Source: Clavelina lepadiformis
Lineage: Eukaryota > Chordata > Ascidiacea > Aplousobranchia > Clavelinidae
DNA: 64,000 nt
Reading direction: 5' to 3'
NCBI RefSeq assembly: GCF_947623445.1
Contig: NC_135246.1
Coordinates: forward strand, 13,809,856-13,873,855
Shown here: in pieces, positions 10,988 to 23,377 of the stretch
Numbering within the stretch: the stretch's first letter is position 1
How the letters are laid out: the number at the start of each line of letters is the position of its first letter
Translations under genes and position numbers: made by a program
Notes under the pieces: generated by a model
The model's input: only the letters and a program-made list of their open reading frames with translations
Told to the model about the DNA's origin: nothing
Databases searched by the model: none

Positions 10988-13900
10988 TACAAGTACGCAA
11001 AAATAGAATGCCGTTATATACCAGACCCAACTAGCCTACCCATGTCCTTACGTAAAAATGTTTTTTTTTGTACACTCCACTAGGTCTAAATCAAACTGAA
11101 AAAGTAACCGTATTAAAAAGCAGTAGACTATACCTTACTAACCTTTGCTTCAGAACAACCACGACCCACGTCCGTGCTTTCTGCATCCATTTCAAAGCAA
11201 AGCAAGCTAAAATCACATTTTACAGTTTTATGCACGACATCCACAGTTGCTTTCCCTACAGCCAACCGGGTCCGATTTTCATACCATTTTCAGGATTTAT
11301 AATGGTGGATTGCCTGGTACACCAAAACAACTACCGCACGATTGCGGTAAATAGGCTAATAAATAGAGTAGGTCAGTCTCAAAACCCATCTCACCAACTT
11401 GTCAGTTTCTTTGCTGCTTGCAAGCAAACATTTTGTTGTCTACACCGTGATTTTTTATGACGTCGCAACTCAGAATATTGTAATTAGCGCCAAAATTTAC
11501 GACATGAGTTTGGTGATCACTACTTACAGTTTACACAAAGAAATTCCTTGTTATTTTGCAATATTTTTAAAAATCAGCGTGAAATATTGTTAAAAAATAT
11601 TTTTAAATTGCTTTTGTAACAAATAATCTGACAGTGATTAAAAACAAGGCTATAAAAACCTGGCTTGAATAAACAGAAATCATACCCTCCAAAACGTATT
11701 CAAAATCACATGAATGACGTGGTGACGTCATATGATTATACATCATACCATAATGAAACACAAACGTCACAAGTCAGCTGAGGTTTGGTCATGTTACTCC
11801 AACATAGCCTATCCTATGAACCTTGTTAAGTTAGTTAGACTGTTATATTTTTACGTTAGTCATTATTAAAACTGTTATGGTTACGAGATACGTTTGCTTT
11901 AAACAATCGGTCTAGTGTAGACCTACAACGAATGATTTGGTATGGTATGATAATGTTTATCTTCGGACCCAGACTGCAGGGTTCAGTACTCAGAAGTTTG
12001 CCATATATTAATTATTAGGCGCACTCAATACTGCTTTTCATGAACTTCAGTACCGTACTTAGGTGGGTTATTTTGGACTTGGTTACTTGGACAGAACTTC
12101 TGTGCACTCAGTTTACAATTGGGTACTTGACAAGGTTGCTTGGACAATGGGGTAACACTGACAGTAGATTGTGATATTTGAACGGCACCATTTGTACTGA
12201 CGTTAGTAACGTAAAAACAGTGTATGTAAAACAGTTTAGTAAAAGTGTATGTTATTATACCACCTTTTGGATATAGCCTAATTGAAAACTATAGCTGCTA
12301 AGTTTTAGATTTTGTATTGATTTCGTTTTATGAATTAACGTTTTAATCACTTTTTTGAAGAAAAAAACGTTGATTAGTACATGATGTTTTTATCACATAA
12401 ATCGTTAATATTATTGTTAAAGTATACTGTTAACTGATAAACATAAAAAAACTAAACAACATGTTGCCTTGAAAAAATTATGGATAACTAAATGTCTAGT
12501 TTTAGGGTAACTTTGACATTATGTCAAAAGAGAACATTTGCAAAATGTGTAACCGAGAAAGAAGTAAAGGATAGGCTTCAAGAGAACCAACAGAGTAGAA
12601 AACAAAAACTGAAAGAAAAGCAACGAATTAGCAAGCAAATTTCAAAACCTGAAACTGATGAAAACAAATCAGATGATCAGAAAACAGCACTAGTGATTTT
12701 TTAAGTGAAAACTTTGAGGGTCATGATTGGGGTCAGAAAGATAAACTTTTCAAAATATTTTTTTGCAAGTTTCGTTTTAGTCGATACAGAATGGGATTAG
12801 TCTATTTAACTTGAACTTTTTAAACATGACCTGAATATGAAGAACCCTAGTATCAGGTCATATAATAGTTTTAAAATAATTACAATTTTGCATTAGACCT
12901 GACATAAAAACACTCTACGTTTTCACAAGTAAAGCAATAGAGTTGTTTTATACTGCTAATTGTTTTTTTCTAACTTTTTCCAGAAAAAAAGCATGACCAG
13001 ATTGTTACATTGTTGAAATGAAAAACAACAGTAAGCAAGATAGCATTTCAATATCATATCACAGTGATACAGCAGCTTGATGTTGTTTTATTTAGTTAAA
13101 AATTGTTGTATGCCTCCCTTGGATGCTATAAGCCTAGGGCCAAGCACGTTTCTGCTATCAATGTACAGATCGAATAGAATTGGGTTTATTGAATGATATA
13201 AAATTCGTTGAACATTTTTATTGTTAAAACAAGGTATGGTCAAACGCTACGCGGTATCATTCTAAACAATAACATAATTTTTAAACTTATATTTCCACTT
13301 GAAGAAGCAAGTTGCTAATGAAATATAAAGACTGATCTTACGTATCTGACTGTTTTGACCAAACTTTTTAACTTATGTAATATGGTGTACTCGCAATGTT
13401 GCAATAAGATAAGTCAGATTCGTGTTTATGGCATCACTTTGGCTTTGTTTCGTCTTAATGCTTTATGGTGTAACAATGCTGACCACCTCGTTATGCTTTG
13501 TTAGCAGTAGTTATTGTAAATATTCAATTTCTTCGCTTATTGCGGTAGATAAAAGAAAGGCGATTACACTGTTGGTGAGAGGGCTGTCTTGCCATGTTAG
13601 ATTTATTTTAATTATCTGACTTGATTGGCAAAGCACAGCTACCTGTGACAGTTGATGATGTGGTTATTAGGTGTGAAAATCTAGGTATTTATCCTTGTAT
13701 AAGTTTGGCAATGTTTATTGTAACACTTTGCTTCAACTTACAATATACCTCAAATAGAGTTTCCAATATGGATTTTTCAAACCCGAAAACAGTTTTTTGC
13801 TGGTTTTTCGCAACTCGAAACCCAGGTTTTTTGTTTAATGACAGATCAAGATTTTTTATGTCTAACAAGAAAAGGATTGGAGTAGCATGGTAGTCAAGTT

Positions 13901-14733
13901 AAATACGACAGTTGTAAAGAATGGCAGGATGATACACGGGAAAACTTTATTGCTTTGTTTGACTTTGTGCTGACCCTTTTCATTCTTCGCTTGCAGCCCT
14001 GCATTGTCTAGTTAAGATTTTTTTGTGTCAATCAGGGTCAATTAATCATCAGAAATTTTTTGGCATTTGTGATAAAACATTAGACTAGTTTTCTTACCAT
14101 CAAGCCCACATTAGTTGAGCCAGAACCAGAGAATGCTTTTTAGCTATGGGTCTATATATCACGAAAATCAGAAACATATTGACTGATGAGAGTTTAATTT
14201 TCATGTGTCAATTCTATGAATCACTAAAAACTGTAATTTCGAAAATGTAAATGAGCACTTTGTTACTACTTTGTTTGTAATGGATAAATATATGTAGTGT
14301 AATGATTTTAGAATAATAGTGAGTTTATTATCACAAAAATCCATTTTTGTTAAACCCTGTAAAAACATGTGATGTCGCAAATTGTTTTTAAATACTTTTA
14401 CATTTTCCAATACTTTGTTTTTGTTTGACTTGCCCAGACACAACATCTCACCCTACTTGGCGACTTTTAAACTTTGTGGCTATTTTCAGTAGACCTCCAT
14501 TCGAAAATGTAAAACTATTTTGTTTTTTTATACTCATTTGATTTCTAAATTGCAATATAAGTTGTGATACAACTTTTGATCTTGACTGTTACTGTTTTCT
14601 GTAGTTATTAGGATATTAATTGCCAAGGAAAAAACTCTTTCGCTTTGCTGTTGCTAATATAAATAATAAATCGTTGTGCTTACACAATATTTATTTTTTC
14701 AATACTGGTCCAGTCAACTGAAAACTGTTCAAA
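10988..14733. other. Intergenic region before CHMP1
   Basis: No gene is supportable. An open frame at 12492-12704 encodes a short lysine- and glutamine-rich segment (KEVKDRLQENQQSRKQKLKEK) that could be a coiled-coil exon. It has no recognisable family and no clear splice partners, so it is not called. A perfect CRE palindrome TGACGTCA lies at 11723-11730. Confidence 0.35.
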
Positions 14734-16179
14734 ATGCCGAATATGGAAAGTAAGTTTGCATAGTTAATTGTGGGCTTTAATTTACATCCTTGTTTTACTA
14801 CTTATTGCTACTGATCTAAAATATTTTCTTCTATTTGAGGCTGCTTTACATCATAAATTATTTTATTGGAAGCTTAATGTACATATAATATAAATTAAAA
14901 TTTAGTTAAAATGTTAGAGTATTTCATTTGTGCAATGTTGTTTTACAGCATGCTTGTTTGAATTGAAAATGGCAACTAAAAGCTTGCTACGTGAAAGCAA
15001 AAAGTGTGAGAAAGAAGAAAAATCACAAAAATCGAAGTTAAAATCTGCTATTAGTAAAAACAACATGGAGGTGCATTCAGTAACTTCTACTTTGCTATTA
15101 AAAAATTATTGCATGTTAGCATCTATCTTTATCATGTATTTATTATATTCTTTATCTTTAAAGTTAATGTTAGAGCTCACAAAAACTGTGAGTTGCTCAC
15201 TGACCAGCTCTGGTTAATGTCTAGTGCTTGTATGTATTAGTTGTTTTGTATATATATACACATGGAAACATTTTACAGTGGCAAGTCAATAGCATAATTT
15301 ACTTAAAGTCTGTTCGTCTATTGCTTTTATGTAGGGAGCAAAGATTCATGCAGAAAATGCTATTCGTCAGAAGAACCAAGCACTTAACTTTTTAAGGATG
15401 AGTGCGCGTATAGATGCCATTAGTTCAAGAGTTCAAACAGCAATTCAAATGAAAAATGTAAGTAATGTAGGAGCTAAATTTTTTTTAAAAAGAGTTGTCT
15501 TATTATGTCATTATTCCATTTAGTAATTTATATGACTTTCATGTTTTTTTCAGGTCACCAAGAACATGGGAAGCGTCACCAAGAATATGGAAGCTACAAT
15601 GCGTTCAATGAATTTAGAAAAGGTGTTGTGGATGTCCCATTGTATTGATGGAGTTTTAGGATCCAAAAGTTGTGCTCATTCCTCCTGTTATATTGCAGAT
15701 TTCACAACTCATGGACCGATTTGAAAAACAGTTCGAGAATCTTGACATCCAGTCACAGTACATGGAGAATGCTATGAGCGGAACTACTCAGCAATTTGCA
15801 CCGGAAGATGAAGTTAAACAGCTCATGCAAAAGACAGCTGATGAAGCTGGGTATAACTCAGATTTAGCTGTTTACACTAATGACATTATTATTTGCTTTA
15901 TTGATTATATTGGTGCCAACAACTAATTCCATACAAAAATTGATTTATATCGGTTCTTCAAATTTATCACCCAGCTGAATACCCAGTTGCCCTGCTAATG
16001 AGTTTTCATTTACTGTTTACCGATTTCATACTTCTAGTTGATTATTACTGTGATTTTGTTGCAGATTGGACATGAATCTAGAAATCCCAGGAGCATCTTC
16101 CCAGTCCCTTGCCACCAGCACTGCCTCCACCGAGCAAGATGAGTTATCGCAAAGGTTGGCAAGATTGCGGGAAACATGA
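14734..16179 (+). CDS. CHMP1: Charged multivesicular body protein 1 (ESCRT-III subunit)
   Basis: Six exons join in phase: 14734-14749, 14949-15070, 15335-15457, 15554-15622, 15699-15850 and 16065-16179. They give 198 residues and a TGA stop, the usual length for CHMP1A/B. The protein follows CHMP1 throughout: MPNME start, basic helix SKKCEKEEKSQKSKLKSAI, IHAENAIRQKNQALNFLRM, VTKNM, EKISQLMDRFEKQFENLD, an acidic linker, and the C-terminal MIM1 motif DELSQRLARLR that binds MIT domains of VPS4 and spastin-like ATPases. The basic N-terminal helices bind membrane; the acidic C-terminus autoinhibits. It is likely a core ESCRT-III-associated factor in endosomal sorting and abscission. It resembles CHMP1B slightly more than CHMP1A in the middle. 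All introns are GT-AG. Confidence 0.95.
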
Positions 16180-16368
16180 GCATAAAAATTTAGTTTTGAG
16201 AAAATACTCATCATGTATTCTGCGTTTTGTGTTAGTGAATGCAGTGTGAACTGTTTTACTTGTCTATCTTTTAATGCTATTGCCGTGACATTATACACCA
16301 ATGCTATTGCCACATACAGGTGATAATTGATTCTGTTGTACTTGTATTTTCGAATACGTTTATATTAT

Positions 16369-16374
16369 AATAAA
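16369..16374 (+). terminator. Likely CHMP1 polyadenylation signal
   Basis: An AATAAA hexamer lies 190 bp downstream of the CHMP1 stop codon and is the first good candidate on this strand. Confidence 0.5.
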
Positions 16375-16379
16375 GCAAT

Positions 16380-18968
16380 TTGATGTGGGAATATTTTTTT
16401 GCAATCCCAGTTAGATGCAATGCAGTTAAAGACCTGAACTTTCATTTTATCTCTTACCGGAAATTCAACCCATTCTCTTGTTGATTGCTTTTCAATTTTA
16501 CAGAATTGTTCGACTGCGATTACTGATCGTTTGTAGAAATCTTGTATAAATATGTTTGTTGTTACAGTATAAACATTAAATGTATGCACTTACACAAGCT
16601 GGTTCATTGAACTTGTTCAAGTTCATATAAACTTGTCAGTGAAATCCTATAGAACAATTTGTTTTGTTTGCAATATTGTATAATTTCTTTTGGAAATTGG
16701 CCACTTACAGATGCAAGCCAAACTTGACTGAATTAATCATGTAAATTAAGACTTACAAACAAATAGCTTTATAGAAGAATATTAGCTTATATGTGACAGT
16801 GTTACTAAGACATGAATAATTAAAATGAGTCACTTTAAATAAAAATCTTTAGATAAGTAAGAAAATAATGCGTTATTCTAAAAAATTTGCACTTCTCTGA
16901 ACGAAAGTAGTAAATAGATTAATTTTGAGACAACCATGATTTTATGTTAAGTTATCCCGTAGTATGCCATTAGCAATATTTTTGAAGTTAAAGGTATGAA
17001 ACTATCTCTACGCACAGGTTAAATGTATTTCAGTACGAACTTAAATTGAGTCGAGTCAGAAAAAAACGCTACAACCTTGATCTGTGATGGTAAGATTTAG
17101 AACCTTTTCCAATGTATTGTGTAAAGTATATTTGACATTAAGTGCAAAGTGTTTAAGAAGAAATAAAGCTTTACACAAAAATTAACAGTGTTTAAAATAT
17201 TTGTCTCACCATAAGTGTGTTGGTAAAAAATACACTGCCACTCTATCGCTATGGGGAGTTTCCCGGAAGATCAAACCTTCAAGTTTCTCTCCTGCGCTCG
17301 CGGGCTGTTTTGAAGTTTCTTGCTGCCTTGTAGATTGCAAATTTGCAACGTTCTAGCAGGAACACAAAGAAAAGAAGAAAAACATACCATTTTAGTGAAA
17401 AAATTGGTTTGATACATATTATGCAGTATTAATTAGGGTAATATTTAGCCTATAATAGTATTTTTCTGTATGGTATTTTTCGGGACTGGTGCAGAAGTAC
17501 CAAACCGCAACATACATTGGTATACTAGACCCAAGCTAGGCCTACTCAAATTGTGACTTCACTTGGTTGTTCATTTCTGCATTAGACCCTATTATTTTGG
17601 TCTGTTTAATAAATTGCCTTTGCAACTTGTAAGTACAGTAAACTGCCGTAACATTGATACTTAGGGTAACCTTCAGTACATACAAACACCTTCTATGCCT
17701 CAATTTCGTCTTCTAAGTAGGCCTGAATTTTTTTCTTTGTCACTATTTCTTACAATATTCTGCTGACAAAGTTATCCCATCAACAACGAACAATGACGAA
17801 TTTACACAGCATTCATATTATTGTTTTTATTGGTGTTAATTGTTTTCTGTCAGTGTTTGTTTTTTGCGTTTCGTTATTTTGCCACTATTTTGTATTGTTT
17901 ATTTTTCGCCAGTAACTGTGCGGAGGGTAAGTTAAGATGCTAACAGTTGTTGTTGTAGTAATAGCAGAATAAAACGCATACTCATGAACAATTAGGCTAA
18001 CAAGCAGGAAAAAGTGGCAAAGCCCAAAGGCTTAAAACATGCAAGATAGCAATAATAGAATTGTGCTATAAGATGGTAGGCCATCAAACCCACAATAGTT
18101 CCTTGCAAGTTTTAACGCATTTAAAACCAAGATATCACAAACGACAAAACTACTAGGCCTACACTATTGTAAGATGTAGAGGACAAAACACTGATATTAA
18201 CAAACAGAATAAATATACAAAGTGACAATGGATATCTTAAGTGCACAACAAATGGGTGGTAATAGAAAACTGCACAAAGAAACTCCATCCCATGCACTGA
18301 CCGTAATCTATTCCCAAGCTAATGTAATTTATTACAGTTGGAAACTTTGTTTACGTTATAAATTTCACTGAAAGTGCCATTTAAAAATTAATAATTTACA
18401 ATAAAAAAGGGTGATAGCTGAGAATTTGTGTAGTCAGTTTGATTGTAAAATATCTCAAATAATCTCAAATCACACAGTATAGGCATATATTAAACATCAC
18501 TATAGGTTTTGGATGTACAGACATAATGGCATACCTTTCGTGATATAGCATTTAGCAATTGGTATTACATGCAATTTTCAAATTTCCAACAGCTATCAAA
18601 GTTGTCCCAGGTTGTACTTTGATAGGTAAAATTAAAGCAGAAAACAACACTTGATGAATTGATGTTGTTATAGTGCAGCAATGATTTTTTACGTGCTCAA
18701 AGCTGCGCCAAATACTATCATGCTAGAAAATTATCATGAGTAAGGATTAAACTATAGCGACACCACAGATCAAAATTTTACAAAACCGATCAAAGTTGCC
18801 CCATTTTACGGTATGTGAAAAAGGCTAAATCTCTGGTTTTGCGTTTGTATATAGGCCTAGTCTAAAATCTTAAGTTTGTAAAACCGCAAATTTGGTCCTA
18901 AATCGAAGAACACGTCTGTAAAACAAAGCAACAGAACAAGGTGGAACTTTTTGTAGCTGTGAGGTATT
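16380..18968. other. Intergenic region between CHMP1 and TYW2
   Basis: No exon is supportable. A slightly GC-richer stretch at 17235-17350 contains an ETS-like CCGGAAG (about 17268) and could be promoter sequence for the downstream gene. The remainder is AT-rich with no strong repeat. Confidence 0.35.
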
Positions 18969-19411
18969 ATGAGGTCTACTAAAGTTGAGCAGGTATTTAC
19001 TGTACAGCATGCTGTGTAAATTATTAAGTTGATTTTAGAAATCTAATTGTTAAGTGAAAAGTGTGTCATATGCTGACAGGCTTACAAAAGATAGATAGAT
19101 GTTTATGTCGATTTATAGGTTTAATCATATAAAAGTATGTTTGGGTGTATAAATAGCGATTTATAGCAAGTAGCTTAAATAAAAAAGAAATTAAGAATCT
19201 AGTGCAGAAGGTGGTTGAGTACTGCACTAGACCCTACTTAAGAATGCTATGTTTGTTGTTATAAATGTTAAAAATTTTCTTCTTCTATCCGAAATTGATA
19301 TTCTCAAAACTTACTTTTCAGTCTGCTGAAGGTTTTTCTTAACATTGTGTAGGTTCGTGGATTATTCTTACTAAAATCATACTATTGTTGTAACAAACTG
19401 TGTTATCATAG

Positions 19412-21594
19412 GAGCTGCAACGTTCTTTGTCGCAACTTTTTTTAAAGAGAGGTAAAGTTTGGGAGGACTGTCTACTTGCTGATTTACCTAAGAAGTGGGA
19501 AAAGCATGGTGATTTGATTTTGTTTTCACACACTTCATTTTCTAATCCAGCCTGGAAAAACTTAGGTATATATAGCATTAGATTACTGTCTAACTTTAAG
19601 CAGTTGCCTAAATGCCAGGTGCTTAAAAACAGTTGTATATATACATGTGTTTGTAGAAAGTGCTGTTATATCGAGCATTATATATTCACTTTGAAAGTTT
19701 CCCCAAAGTATACAGTATTGTTTACATGGAATGCCTGGTCATTGTCTGTGAGGCACATCATAGAATCAGTGTTTGAGAACTAAATTTTTACAAGAATGAA
19801 GAATGAAATTTTAATACTTTCATGTTTTCAGCACACATGATATTTATATTTGGTGTACACTATAGTTTATCTGAAAGAGACATTGCAAAACCAAGTGAAT
19901 TGATGTATTTGCAGTCATTATAAATTTATCAAGTCCACCAGCAATCATGACTGTGACACAGTTGGTTTAAAAATAATCAGTTGAGGCCATTATTTACTTT
20001 GCAATTTAATTTATTTTTTAAACAAACATTTGCTGTTTTGACTGCTGTTTTTGTAGATCAAAATGAGTTTTGGACTTGTGTGGCTGAAGTGTTCAAGGTT
20101 AAAAGAATCGCAAAACAACATGTAATTTGCCCGGATGGTGTAAGAACACCGACCGTAGTTTTAGTTTTAGGCAAGGAAACATGGGTCACTCACATTGATA
20201 ATAAAATCAGGTATTATATATGCAAATTGTTATATTATTACAACTGAAATATTTTTAGGCATTTGCTTTGACGGTAATAGAGTAATGGGCAATGACAACA
20301 TTATGAATTTGCCAACTGGTTTATTTTAGTGTGGTCTTAGATATGATATATGTATTTTTCCTATTCCGCATCATCAGTTTCTGTTCTGAGTAAACACAGA
20401 AACAACAAATAATAGTAACCGAGTTAACTAAAAGCATGAAAGGTATATGTAATATATGTTAATGTAACATTTTAAGTATGTAAATGCAGCTTTATTCCAT
20501 ATAAATACACGTATATAACTTATCAAGAGATCTTCTACCGATAGGTATAGCTTTGATGTTACAAAGTGTATGTTTTCATCTGGAAATATTACTGAAAAAA
20601 TAAGGATGTCGAAGCTCAAGTGCAAAGATGAAATTGTTGTAGATATGTTTGCAGGTATACTGTTCAGAAGCATTATGCGATAACATGTTTTTTTCAGTTT
20701 CTTGCAGATAACGTCTAAATATATTATTGGTTTGGCAGCATAAATCAGACTTACTTCAAACATATATCTATGCATTTTCAATATAAATTAAGTAATATTA
20801 TGATATATGAATTCGTTTAATTATGTCTGTATATTACTCTTGTCAGTAGGCGGGTTAGATCAATTAATTTGGTACTTTTTTGTTCATTGCAAAAAATTTA
20901 GGTATTGGTTATTTTACAATACCCCTTTTGGTACATGGGAAAGCAAAATTTGTTCATGCCTGTGAATGGAACCCCAATGCAGTTCAAGCGCTAAGGTGTA
21001 ACTTGCATGACAATAAAGTTGCGGATCGTTGCCAGATATATGAAGGAGACAACAGAGAAGTATATATATATATATGTATTTGATGATTTATATGTTTTGA
21101 TATGATTTGTGAATTACTAGTATTACTTAGTATTCTTTGCCAGAAGTTGTGTTAAGACCGTCACTTTTAAACAATAGGTATGTCCAAAAGGAGTTGCTGA
21201 TCGAGTTCTGCTTGGGCTGATTCCAACTGCAAAAGATAGTTACCATGCTGCATGCCAGGCTGTAAACTCAGAAACTGGTGGTATTTTACACATTCATTGC
21301 AATGTGACATCATCTGGCATCACCTGCAATGACATCAGTGAAGCTGATTTCAGTTTGTATAACTATTACAACGTCTCCAATATCTCCTGCAACAAACAAC
21401 TAAGATCTGAGTGGCTTGTCTGGGCAAAAAAAACTGCTGATGATATTAGTGCTATTTTAGAAGAACAACAATGCAGAACATCAAACAAGTGGACTATTCA
21501 GTTATTACATATAGAAAGAGTGAAATCATATGCTCCTCACATCGATCATCTCGTGCTTGACCTCCAATTAAATCCTTTTTGCAGCTCTGAATAG
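19412..21594 (+). CDS. TYW2: tRNA wybutosine-synthesising protein 2 (tRNA methyltransferase 12 homologue)
   Basis: Five exons read continuously: 19412-19565, 20057-20210, 20545-20654, 20902-21059 and 21178-21594 (TAG stop). The order follows human TYW2/TRMT12: WEDCLLADLPKKWEKHGDL, FWTCVAEVFKVKRIAKQ, DGVRTPTVVLVLG, WVTHIDNKIRYSFDVTKCMF, then the Rossmann SAM-binding core (VVDMFAGIGYFTIPLL, HACEWNPNAV, DNKVADRCQIYEGDNRE), ADRVLLGLIP, GGILHIH and the C-terminal HIERVKSYAPHIDHLVLDL. The family transfers the 3-amino-3-carboxypropyl group of SAM to the wyosine precursor at position 37 of tRNA-Phe in the cytosol. The conserved region is complete. The 100-150 poorly conserved N-terminal residues of vertebrate TYW2 are not found. 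A tiny candidate first exon at 18969-18992 (MRSTKVEQ) has a donor and would join in phase. An undetected exon further left is equally possible. Confidence 0.9.
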
Positions 21595-22183
21595 TATATA
21601 AACAATATCTATTAATCTGAAACACAAACTTGTGGCAATGCGCTGCTCCTAATGCATTCATAAACCCATGTTTCACTAATGCAAAAAAGTTTTGGTCTTA
21701 TGTCAGAAGAACTGACACCATTGGTGAAACCGCAATTTATTTATCATTGTATGTGATGGCAGCTTGGGAGTAAATGTAAGTTATGTTTTTTATTATAAAA
21801 ATATCGATTGTGTCTGAATATTGGTTTCTTGAAAACGTTGTAAACTAAGATCAGATACCATAACAAAGTCCTAGAAAGATATACAAAAATTATGAAATTC
21901 TAATAGCTGATGAAGCTACTGTTCATGAGATATATTGATATTTGGTTGTGGAAATTAAGTAAGTTTGTAATTTAAACTTTCTCTGGCTTATATTGTTTGT
22001 CTAGAACAGTTTATATAGTTGAATTTTGTTACAAGTTTTTAAGGCAACATTACTTTGTCAGCGGGCTTTCAGGTGAAAACTCTCCAGATTATCCACATAT
22101 GAATTCTTCAGTTGCGTCTGTATTTGGTAATAAAATTTGGTTCCAAATGCAAATTATCCTTTGCTAACTGACACAGTGTTGTA

Positions 22184-22431
22184 TATAATTTTCACTTCAA
22201 ACTTCACATAGGTACTTTTGTTTTTGTAGTTTTTTATTTGCAAAATAAGGCACAGGTACCAAAGACAACGCAAGCATTGGATACACATTTTATGTGCTCA
22301 GCGCGTATAATTTTTTTCACTTCAAACTTCACATAGGTACTTTTGTTTTTGTAGTTTTTTATTTGCAAAATAAGGCACAGGTACCAAAGACAACGCAAGC
22401 ATTGGTTACACACTTTATGTGCTCAGCGCAT
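22184..22431. repeat. Two-copy tandem duplication, unit about 122-125 bp
   Basis: The block running from tataatttt-cacttcaaac to tttatgtgctcagcgc occurs twice back to back (about 22184-22305 and 22306-22431). There are only a few differences, including three extra T in the second copy and ggatacacatttt versus ggttacacacttt. Near identity points to a recent duplication. Confidence 0.9.
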
Positions 22432-22520
22432 TTCTCATCTTTGAACGCACAGTAGCTTTTATGAAATTAACGTTGATACTTAAAACATAATAAAGTGAAA
22501 CTCATTGCATTTTAATCCCT

Positions 22521-22526
22521 TTTATT
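22521..22526 (-). terminator. Possible AHR polyadenylation signal
   Basis: An AATAAA on the minus strand lies about 850 bp beyond the AHR stop. It could end a long 3' UTR, but nothing else supports it. Confidence 0.25.
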
Positions 22527-23377
22527 AATTATTACACATAAATTCATAAAGCTGCAAAGCTAAATTGGCAGTTTTCAGCTTATTAAACAGCAATACCGAA
22601 CTGACAACAGATCTGACATCACAACAATTGTTTGCACATCACAGAAAGCAAGTTTTCTTTTAAATTTGCATTTATAATTACAAACAAATAAAACTGACAA
22701 TTAAAATTACTGCGCTTTTTAGCATTCACTAAAATGAAAACAAGCAATGTAAATATGTACATATGTGATGAACTACGTAGAAGTTCACACACTCTTAACT
22801 CTCAACAGGCATTGAATTCCAAATGTTTGAAAGGTTTTAATACTGGTTATAGCGTTCTGCAATGCATTCCACTAATCAATAAACAGAGTGTTGGAAGGAT
22901 TTTTGGAAAAGCATAATCGTAATCGCCATTATCAAAATTTTGCACTACAGACGAACAGACACCAAAACGGCTGAAATCGTTGCATTTTGCACTTAAATAT
23001 TAAATGCATGATACTTAACAATTTACTTCTGCTACCTCACATAAGGACCAAAAATAATTAGCTTTGGTATTAAGAAGTAGTTCACCTGCATCGAGCACAG
23101 TAGGGATGCAACTTTCTAAAACTATGGTGTACAAAACATAATAATAGGAAGTCTTTACCCAATTAAGTTCATTTGTTGGAATTGCAAAATAGCAAAGCTC
23201 ACTAGTGTTTTGGGTGGGGAGCTGTTGCTGTATGTACCATTAATCCATTATACTTGGCTGCAATCAACTCTCAACGTTTGAATATTGCTTAAGTACAGAT
23301 CATACACTATCACAAAAACTGCACTCGCTTGAACACCTTATTGAAGCACACACTCAATTGGAGCAGTCGTTTCCAAT

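Larger units (their letters stand above)
21600..23377. other. Intergenic between TYW2 and AHR 3' ends
   Basis: This is the convergent gap between two gene ends. It holds a 122-125-bp tandem duplication (22184-22431) and a TTTATT at 22521-22526 that would be an AATAAA signal for the minus-strand AHR transcript. No coding region is seen. Confidence 0.4.

Noticed and set aside
12492..12704. Lysine-rich 70-codon open frame
   Set aside because: No family match, no clear donor or partner exons; plausible by chance in AT-rich DNA.
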